From Brachionus plicatilis (lineage: Eukaryota > Rotifera > Eurotatoria > Ploima > Brachionidae), in contig QEOQ01000552.1 of assembly GCA_010279815.1 (NCBI GenBank), positions 388,931-411,195 of the forward strand: a DNA stretch of 22,265 nucleotides, read 5' to 3'. The notes under the pieces are model-generated. The model was given only the letters and a program-made list of their open reading frames with translations. It was not told the DNA's origin and made no database searches. Shown piece after piece: positions 1 to 8,700 of the stretch; within the stretch, counting starts at the first letter, position 1; each line of letters starts with the position of its first letter. Position numbers and translations under genes: made by a program.

Positions 1-120
1 CTATTCGTAAAATTACGTAAATTTTCGTAAATTAACATTTTTACATGTCTAAATTTACGAAAAATTACGTAAAAAATGGTAATTTTACGCAAATTTTCGT
101 AAATTTACGTAAAAATTGGT
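1..120. repeat. AT-rich repeat built on TTACGTAAATTT units
   Basis: The first 120 bases are a dense run of related words (ATTACGTAAATTT, TTTTCGTAAATT, AATTTACGTAAAAA) on both strands, so the stretch is partly self-complementary. Units are spaced irregularly and are not a clean tandem array. The same vocabulary recurs at 18696-18819. It may be the edge of a repeat starting left of the window, or a degraded palindromic element. No coding frame is supported. Confidence 0.55.
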
Positions 121-741
121 ACAAACACTAATATCAAATTATCGCTGTAATAGAATCAAATTCATTTTTTTTCTTAATACTGAAAACATAATTAACCTTG
201 CTTTTACTTGATCTTCTTTATTTAGAATATTTAAATTTAACAAAATAACTTTGATCTTCGATGCATTTTTTAATTCATTTATTATTAAAAAAAAATATTT
301 TAAAGCTTATAATTTGAAAAATTAACTGATCGATAAATTTTGTATCTAAATTTCATATTTTTTTTAAATTTTAATACAAGCATCAATTGGATTGCTCAGC
401 ATTTAATTTTTTTAACAGTGGCTACAATTATTTTTTCGTTTTTTGCTTTTTTCAACAATCATTATCAAAAGTATTTCTTCAAAACTAATACATGAATGGA
501 TTGAAAAATAAATTTTTGAAATTTTTTTTTAAATGTAAATTAAAAGTTCTTGAGCTCTTATGATGAATTTCTTTCTTTGATTGTTTAAATTTAAAAATAT
601 GTTAAAGTATATTTATAGCCGAATCATCTAAAAATTGTTCTTAATCCAACACAGCAAAATAATTACTATTCAAACATTGTTTCAGATAAAATGAAAAGGA
701 ATTTAAAAAATTAAATTAATTTGCGTTTTTTAAAACTTTAG
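121..741. other. AT-rich stretch with no recognised gene, 5' flank of the 742-1315 gene
   Basis: I see no recognisable protein motif or RNA gene here. It is the likely promoter and 5' untranslated region of the following gene, but no core promoter element can be named with confidence. It ends in a pyrimidine-rich stretch and CTTTAG directly before the ATG at 742, which looks like a splice acceptor. Confidence 0.5.
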
Positions 742-1315
742 ATGAGTGAGAAGGATCAAATAACTGAGCTTGTTTCGGCATTAAAAAGCTCAATGGTAAT
801 CAATCCAATAGAAATTTTCAATAAAATTTCCAAACAAATGGATAACCTGGAAATTAAATTGACCGATCATATAACTGATTCAAATTTAAAATTTGCAGCG
901 GTTGATCAACAACTAAAAATTGTACAAAAAAATTTTGATAAAAATTTTACAAGTATGGAACAAGATTTTAAAAATTTATCAAGAAAGATAAATGAAATCG
1001 GTTCAAACTCAGGATTAAGATTTTCAAACAGTTTGCTCACGGATATAAATTCTCAAATCCATGTTATTAAGGTAATTTTGAAATTTCATAGCTTTATTTT
1101 GAACTAATAATTTCTAATTTTTTTTAATTTAGATTGACAGGCAGCCCATTCCACACTTAATAAAATCGATAAGAGAATTTAAAAATTTGTCTGGTCAACA
1201 AGTCGATGACTTTTTAAATTATTATGGCATATTAGATCAAGAAGACGAGCCATTGGAGAAGCACCTAAAATTGGCGGCCCATTTAGGGATTAATAAACTT
1301 ATTATACAGGAGTGA
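742..1315 (+). CDS. Two-exon gene for an unrecognised 170-residue, probably coiled-coil protein
   Basis: Exon 1 is 742-1071 (110 codons), the intron 1072-1132 (61 bases, GTAATT...TTTTAG), and exon 2 1133-1315, ending in TGA. The join is phase 0 and gives 170 residues. I do not recognise the family. Residues about 30-85 are rich in Lys, Asp, Asn and Gln with spaced Leu, Ile and Phe, as in an amphipathic helix or coiled coil. No signal peptide, membrane segment or cysteine cluster is visible. The C-terminal part (KHLKLAAHLGINKLIIQE) looks like a compact helix. The ATG is the first after an in-frame TAG that also ends a splice-acceptor-like sequence, so the 5' end may be trans-spliced or preceded by an untranslated exon. 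The gene converges on the adenylyl cyclase. The open frame, clean intron and nearby AATAAA support a real gene. Confidence 0.7.
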
Positions 1316-1431
1316 AATTCATCGTGATGAAAAATTTAAAAGATGAAGGCATCTACTTTATTTAATATACTTTATTTATCATATAATTTTTAAAAAGATA
1401 TTTTTTAACAAATTTTGATATTCTAAAAATC

Positions 1432-1437
1432 AATAAA
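1432..1437 (+). terminator. Probable polyadenylation signal of the 742-1315 gene
   Basis: This is a canonical AATAAA 117 bases after the TGA at 1313-1315, followed by T-rich sequence. It is the first perfect hexamer on this strand after the stop. AATAAA is common by chance in DNA this AT-rich, so the assignment rests on position. Confidence 0.45.
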
Positions 1438-1488
1438 GTGTTTAATCAAAATATTTTTTGCATGCTTTTTTTAAAAAGATGTTTCAGA

Positions 1489-1605
1489 TCAAAGAACGTC
1501 AACGCATCCATTGCTACTATCTAGACCAAGAGAATAATTCAATTTGTCGAATGATGTGCAATTGGCTTCAAAGTTGAGTAACACAACTGCTAATGCCAAA
1601 GCCAT
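1489..1605 (-). CDS. Possible short ORF for a 38-residue peptide with a hydrophobic N-terminus
   Basis: On the minus strand an ATG at 1605 opens 38 codons ending at TGA 1489. The peptide begins MALALAVVLLNFEANC, which resembles the hydrophobic core of a signal peptide but lacks the usual basic start, and it has two cysteines. Base composition is visibly less AT-rich than the flanks, the main reason for listing it. An in-frame stop lies 21 bases upstream of the ATG. It sits between two convergent genes, just beyond the 3' end of the adenylyl cyclase. It could be a small secreted peptide, an alternative 3' exon, a non-coding RNA or chance. Confidence 0.22.
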   Translation of the reverse strand: MALALAVVLLNFEANCTSFDKLNYSLGLDSSNGCVDVL

Positions 1606-1689
1606 GATCAAAATTAATTGTTTATATTAACAATTCAGACAATTTAGAAGGATAAAGAAAGCTATTTAAAAATATTTTTAGATAAAATT

Positions 1690-1695
1690 TTTATT
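1690..1695 (-). terminator. Probable polyadenylation signal of the adenylyl cyclase gene
   Basis: TTTATT on the plus strand reads AATAAA on the minus strand, 26 bases after the cyclase stop codon (1724-1722). The short 3' untranslated region this implies fits the compact gene structure. Confidence 0.45.
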
Positions 1696-1721
1696 TAAAA
1701 AAATAAAAAATAAATGTTAAC

Positions 1722-2706
1722 TTAATAGAGATCATTTTTAGGTTTTACAACGTATGTTACCATTTCTCCTTTTCCTTTAACAAAAATTTTTCCTCTGCAA
1801 TCACATGGATAACCATACTCTTCCAAAATCTGTTTTGGCTCTTCAGGAACCTTAAAAATATTTTTAAACAAAAAAATCAATCAAATAGAAAAAAACAAAC
1901 TTGAATTCTACTCATAACTCCTGTACTTTCCATTCTGCTCGCAACATTAACTGTGTTGCCCCAAATATCATATTGAGGCTTTGATGCACCAATAACTCCC
2001 GCGACCACTGGGCCAATATTTATTCCAATCTTAAGTTGAAAATCGTTGAAGCAGTCTTTATTGATTGATTGAATAATTTGCATCATTGAAAATGCAAAAT
2101 CAGTCAAAGCAATCAAATAATGATTTGTTCTTTCTTTCACCTTAAATTCAATGAATCAGGTTTGCATTTGCTTTAAAAAATTTAAAGACCTACATTCGTT
2201 AAGTTTTTGTCAGCTCCAATATTTAAACCAGCTGCTGCCATATATGTACTGCCTATTGTTTTGATTTTTTCAACACAACTATACTTATTTTTTGATAGAA
2301 GCTAGCCAACAAAAAAAGTAATTTTTTATTAATGACCTAAAATTAATTTACAAGATCAAATTCAGCTATTATTTCGTTCAACAGTCTTAGACATTCAAGA
2401 CCATCTTTATTTATGTCAGACTGGACATAAAATTCTTTGAAATTCGGAATAGAGGCGAACATAACTGCTACACACTCATATTTTTCATGATAGACTTCCT
2501 TTAAAAATAAAACATAATTTTTCCTTATCTTCTTTAATTTTATTTACATCTTTTTTTCGTTTTGGATCCAAAATAATTCCCACAACATGTTTGGGTAGCA
2601 TGTTTTCCAGCAACAAACGACTCATAGTTGACGTTACCTCTACTTCGTCAATCTCTCGTTGAAATTTGAGTCGCCATAAAAAATTCAACCTTGAATTTAG
2701 TTCAAC
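1722..2706 (-). other. Adenylyl cyclase exons 13-17: C2 catalytic half
   Basis: Exon 13 starts [15 protein letters not shown] across the junction and includes [11 protein letters not shown]. Exon 14 has [18 protein letters not shown] and [14 protein letters not shown]. Exon 15 has [17 protein letters not shown] with the adenine-contacting Lys1172. Exon 16 has [15 protein letters not shown] with Asp1252, Asn1259 and Arg1263. Exon 17 ends [16 protein letters not shown] before the stop. These are the adenine-binding and transition-state residues expected of C2, so the active site looks competent. The five exons are separated by introns of 49-53 bases. Intron 13 has no stop in the incoming frame but its 49 bases would shift the frame, so it must be removed. 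Confidence 0.92.
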
Positions 2707-5700
2707 CTTAGAGATAATTTTGAAAAAATTTCAATCAATTAAAAAAATAAATAATTTAATTACTCTACGGTCAACTATATGTAAAAATATAACATAAAAA
2801 ATCATCTGAATTAACAACTCAATTTTTAGAAGAGGCTGCACTGAGTGAATAGACTGGCCAAGACATTCATATATTTCCTGTGTGTTGAATCCAATTATGT
2901 AGATTATAATTCCAATGAGCATCATGGCAAGTTTTGAATAGAAGTACAATTGAATAAATGCGCAACATGATAAAATTGAAAGATTAAAGAGCAATAGATT
3001 CAATTCAAAAAAGTGGTAGCCAAGCTGAGGCGTGATGGCTGTTTTACAAGAAATACTATAGTCAAATTGGAGTTCTGTCCATGGTTTAAGAACAGCTGTC
3101 GTTCCTATCTTAAAAGATCTATCAAATTTTGAATTAATCAAGGTTGAAAATTCGCCAACAATTCTATATCCGGTAGAAGTTGAAGGTAAAATATCAATTA
3201 AATTTGAATCATGACTGATGTAAGTTGACTTGGTGCTTGCCAAAGCTGATAAAGCCAATTGATTGGCTGATATTTGCTGATTGCCAAATTTAGGAGTCCA
3301 AACTACGGTCCATGGTAATGCTAGACAAAGCAGAATTGTTGTTACTGAAAAAATATATTGCAAAAATGTTGATTTTGACATTATTGAAAAAGATTTCATG
3401 ATATGAGATCCTCTATACTTATTTTTTTAAAAATGAATTAAATTTTTAACTCAATTCTATTTAAAGCATACTTTGGAAGATTTTATTACTGAAAGTATAA
3501 GTGCAATCAAATAAATTCCAGATCCAATTCCGACGAAGGAATAGTAGACACTTGTCCTTAAAATTGAAAATTATTACTCTCTGTCTACATTACTTTTCAT
3601 TTAAAATCGTTTTGTAAATTTGATAGCTAGAAAAAGAGACAGGTTAAAAAAGTTTGACTTTTATTATCATTAATTCTTGATTAGTTTAATTACTTGTCGG
3701 ACTATTGAGAAATTATTTTTAAAATTTTCTTTATAGAAATTTAATCAAAAATTAAACATATTTTATTTGATTTTTAAATTGCCTGTATTTTCCAACATTT
3801 TTAGATATTTTTATTAAAATAAAAAAAAAACTTTAATTTTTAATTGTTAAGGTTTTACACAATTTTACGTGAATTATAGTAAAGCTTGGTCAAATTTTCT
3901 GAAAAAATCCTCACTTTATTTAAAATTTAAAAAAAATATTGTCTTTAAATGTTTTTAAACGCATTATTTATTATTTTTCACTGTTTAAAAAAATCATTGA
4001 TAGGCTAAATCTTCTAAAGAAATCTTAATAGTTTTTTAACTCGTTTAAGAATCAAATGAAAATTTAATTCAAACTAAATAGAGTTAAATTAATTTTTATC
4101 AATTGTTTTTTATCTAACACCAAGTGAAAAAAAAATTACCAAAGAAACATCTTAGCACTTAAAAACTAAAAATTACTTTTTTAAATCTGAGATGAACAAA
4201 ATTAAAGCTATTGATAAAAATATGAGACCGCACATTGCTACAAAATATTTGAAATCCTTTAAAGGTTGTTGGCTATAGATTAACTCAATCGATTTAACAA
4301 TAGATCGATATTTTGTATTTTGAGCCAAGCAAGCTATGCAAGCTGAGTTGAGATCGTCTATTACATGGTCACTATGGCGTGCTGCATTTACACCATTTAT
4401 GTTCGAATAAGAAGTAGTGTTTTTGATCTGATTTTTTGAACTACTATTAGTATTGATTAATGATTGCCTTGAAAAACATGGGAAAATTCGATTTTTTGAT
4501 GTATTCCTATGTCTTTGACAATAATTTGTTTTGAATCTTAAAGTCACCGGATTGAATTCAAAATTTTGATTAGGTCTTAATTTTTAACTTTAAAAAAATT
4601 TTAAGTAAAACAAAATTTAAAATTTACCGGCATAAACATTTTGAATTGAAGGAACATTTTAAAGGAGACAAGGTATCTTCTAATAGAGTTAAAATAATAT
4701 TCGATTGCTCTGTTGAGCCATCATGAGATAGTTTTATTTTAGAAGAATTGTTATCAATTGCATTATCATTTAGCCACAATTCTAATTTTGAATATTTCGA
4801 ACGTTTTACAGAATCATAGCTTAAAAAATGAAAAGTTAAATTTAATTTTTATTTGAATTATGTTGGTATGTACAAATCAGCTTAAATGAATTCCAATTAT
4901 GCACAAAATTTTTAGATTGTAAAATCGAAGATGAGAAAATTTTTGATGGCTAGATATTGTTTTTGTAACTAAAATTACTTTTTGTATCACTAAAATGAAT
5001 TTACTTTTTATAAATACTTTATTAATTTAAAAATGCTTTTTATTAATAAACAAATTTTTTGATTTAAAAACTTATTTCTTTAAAATACTCTTTTGATGTA
5101 AGAATTATTTCCAAATTTTTTTCACCAAATTCAAAAATAATTGATTTGGAAAGTGAATGCGATAATATTTTTATAAAAGAATGGACAATTTTTAAACAAA
5201 AATTTTTTTTTTACATTAATAAAGCTTTTTAAATTGAAAAAGTCTTTTAAATATATTAAGTATTTTCATCTAAATAAAATCGTTTTAAACCCTAAAATTT
5301 AATTTTTATATATATATTAGTAAATTTATACAGGTAAAGTTAAAATAGGGATAATAAAAGTAAAGGAATTTGGATTAATTTCGAGATTTAAACGCATATT
5401 CTCTTTCTTTTGTGAATTTATTAAGAATAGTTTTCGGGTGTATCCTAAACTTTTTAATTTTCGATCAATTATTCGTTACAATTCATTCAAGTACCAAGTC
5501 AAGCAAAAATATTACCCAGAATTCATAAATTTAACTGAATTGTCAAAATCGTCAGGTTTGATCAAATAAGTAACTATGTTTTTTTCTCTTAAAAGGCTGT
5601 CTCTTTTTTTACCATGACCCTCTTCCATTTTATAATCTCCTGTCAAATTGGCGTAGGTCTCATGAGAAATATGAACAGAGCTAAAAGCAATTTTAACAAC

Positions 5701-8700
5701 CAAAGAATTTTTTTGATTCAAAGATTTACCCTGGTATTCCGGCTGATTCCATGTGATTGGCAATTGTAACATCATCTTTTTAAATAATATTTTTAATCCA
5801 TGCCAAAATATTTTGAATAAAACTAAAAATTTACCACTCCAAACATCATATTGCCATTTTCTCAGACCAAGAACTCCACAAAGAACCTTTCCAGTGTGAA
5901 CACCAATTCTCATATCTACATCAACACCGGTGGCATCACGAACTTCGCGAATTATTTCGATCATTTCAAGGCCCATCTTAACGCAATTGTCAGCGTGATT
6001 TTGACGCGGAATGGGCAGCCCAGAAACACAATAGTAGCAATCGCCCAATATTTTGATACGCATGCAATCATATTCCTAAAATATTTTTAGATTTTAATTT
6101 TTTTATTTTTTCAAAATTTCATTTTACTTTAGCTTTTTGATCGAATTTTGCAAAAAGTTTGTTTAAAATATTGACTAATTCGGGTGGCTCAAATTTATCG
6201 GCCAACGGAGTAAAATTGACAATATCAGCATAGAGTATGCTGACATTATTATGAGATTTTATGTGCAAATCATGGAATGCTGATGCTTTATGACGGTTTT
6301 TATCGACAACAATTACATTTTTTCCACTCATTTTTCTGTTAGCCTCTAGGTCGTTTTTGGAATTTCTAGCCGAATTTTCATGATTATTGGGTCCATTTTT
6401 AGCTGAGCCGCTTATTCGTCTAGCTGCCAAATCCACAAAAGAACAGGCCTTAATTATATTTTTCTGAAACAAAGCAAGTATTAGTTTTGAAAGATTAATT
6501 AATTTCAAAAGTCTACAATTTTTTTCTGACCAGAGTTCAAGTCTTCATTTATAACCATGGACTTGAATTGAGCTTGTCGTGTCTTACGCAGCATTTCTGA
6601 CTTCATTTCAAGTGCTATGTGCGCTGGTAAAACACTCACCATGAGCATTTCCTTTAATAAACATTTTAAGAAAATAATAAATTATAATGAATAGAAATTC
6701 ACCTGCTGTTGTTTTTCTTTTTCCAGCTTCATCCGTCCATTCAAAAATTTAATTGTGTTTCGATAAGCATCGTCTTGAGATTTACTTGTCAAAATTTGGT
6801 GGTAGACGCCAAAAATATTGGTCATAAAATAAACTATGCCATAACAACTAAGCTTTTGTAAGCAAAATAATTTAGATAGAAATTTAAATTCATAATTTTC
6901 TTTATTTTAAAATACTTTTTTAAAAATAATTGTGTACTCAAATTTCGAATTGTACAAGAAATATGTTAGCAAAAATATATTTTCAATGCTGATTAAAGAT
7001 GACAGTAAAATAGTGTATCGTTTTTTAAGCGGTAATATTGAATAGATTGCAATTATGTTGAGAATAGCAAATGGGCCATATTCGATTGTTGCCAATTGTC
7101 TGGTTTTTGAACGAATTAATGGTACAATGTGGTTTAAATTTATCAAGATATAAATTATTAGGCTAAATGATAGGGGATACTTTTGAAATTTTGATTCATT
7201 TCGAGTGAGATAAAATGCAAGAATTAGTGACACTATGCTGACTAGAATAAATGTAATCGATTCTAATATTTGTTGAGTTCTATCCTAAATTAAAATTTTT
7301 TAATTAAAAATACTTTTATGAGATTTAATAAATTTAATTTCAAAAAAGCATCATTTGTTTTCAAAAAGTTGGATTAAGAGTAAATGCTTTATTAAAGTAT
7401 TATTTCTTACTTATTAGAATCTTTGTTTTAAAAATAAAGATTTTTTTCCAAAATTCAAAATTTAAATCTGGCTTCTAAAAATTTATTTTAAAAAGTAAGA
7501 GACATTATGAAAATATTTATTAAGTATTAAATTGTGTTTTATATTATTTTGAACGAGTTTTACTAACACTATTTAAAAGCCGATTGAGCTTTTACTTCTT
7601 ATCTATTTTACTCAATTAAATAAAAGATAAATATATGCATTATAAATTAAATTCGGTTTTCTAATATTTGATGCTAGTTACAAAAAAAGATAAAATATAA
7701 ATAAAAAAAGTATTATTCTAATTTCCTACGAAATTTCAAATAAGTCTAAAGTTGCTAATTTTTATCAATTTCATTAGTCTTGGATCAAATTTTATACAAA
7801 TATCTTTTCAAATTTTTTAACATGTTTTTTGTGCAGCGAATTCGTTAAACTCTTTTACAAAAAATTAAGTTAAAATAAATAACTATAGTATAGTAAAAAA
7901 GCAAATCAAAATTCTAAAATTAAAGCTGACTATGCTTAAACTCTTTTTATTTTGTTTCTAATCATCTTCATCTCTCAAATCTAGTGAAAGGATTTATTTA
8001 ACTTATATTTTATAAATCATGTCACAATTTTGTATTTTAAAATAAAGTATGATATAATTTATCTAGATCTACCAAATTCTGTAAACAAATATTAATCATT
8101 GCATATATTTTGCGATTGATAATATAACAAAGATCAAAATAAACTAAAGATTTTAAGATGTAACCTTAAAAAAAAAGTAATGCATATTAACCCACCATTT
8201 CAATAATTAAATTGTCATATGAAAATAAATATTATCGTCATATGGATAATTAAATTAAATGTTTTAATTAATTATTAGTTTAATTATTCATTTTCATTTT
8301 AACTAATAGTTCTCTAATCTACAACATGCCAGAATCTCTAAACCAAGGCTCCAACCGCTTAATTTTTATATGACAATCCCCAAATATAAGCAATTTTATG
8401 TGACACAAACAAAATAATTGTTTAAGAATGATAATATATGTAAGTTATACCAAACATATTATCAAATGTTTTGATCAATTTTAAGTTGTAAATTTTATGA
8501 ATTTTTCTTAAGGTAATATTTACTCTATTTATTGTATAATTAAATAAGAAAATGCCTTATGATCGATTTTTCGCAAAGAGAAGAATCGAATTAATAAGAT
8601 AAATATAGAATTTAGAATTAAGAATAAAGAATAATTTTGCTCACTAATTAGAATAAAGTATCATTTAAAATATTTTTTGTTTTCAATTTTCTCAAAACTA

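Noticed and set aside
6508..6531. Donor GTCAGA after AACTCTG for cyclase exon 4
   Set aside because: It gives phase 1, and the next exon would read into TAA. The GTAGAC donor at 6516 gives phase 0 and an open frame.
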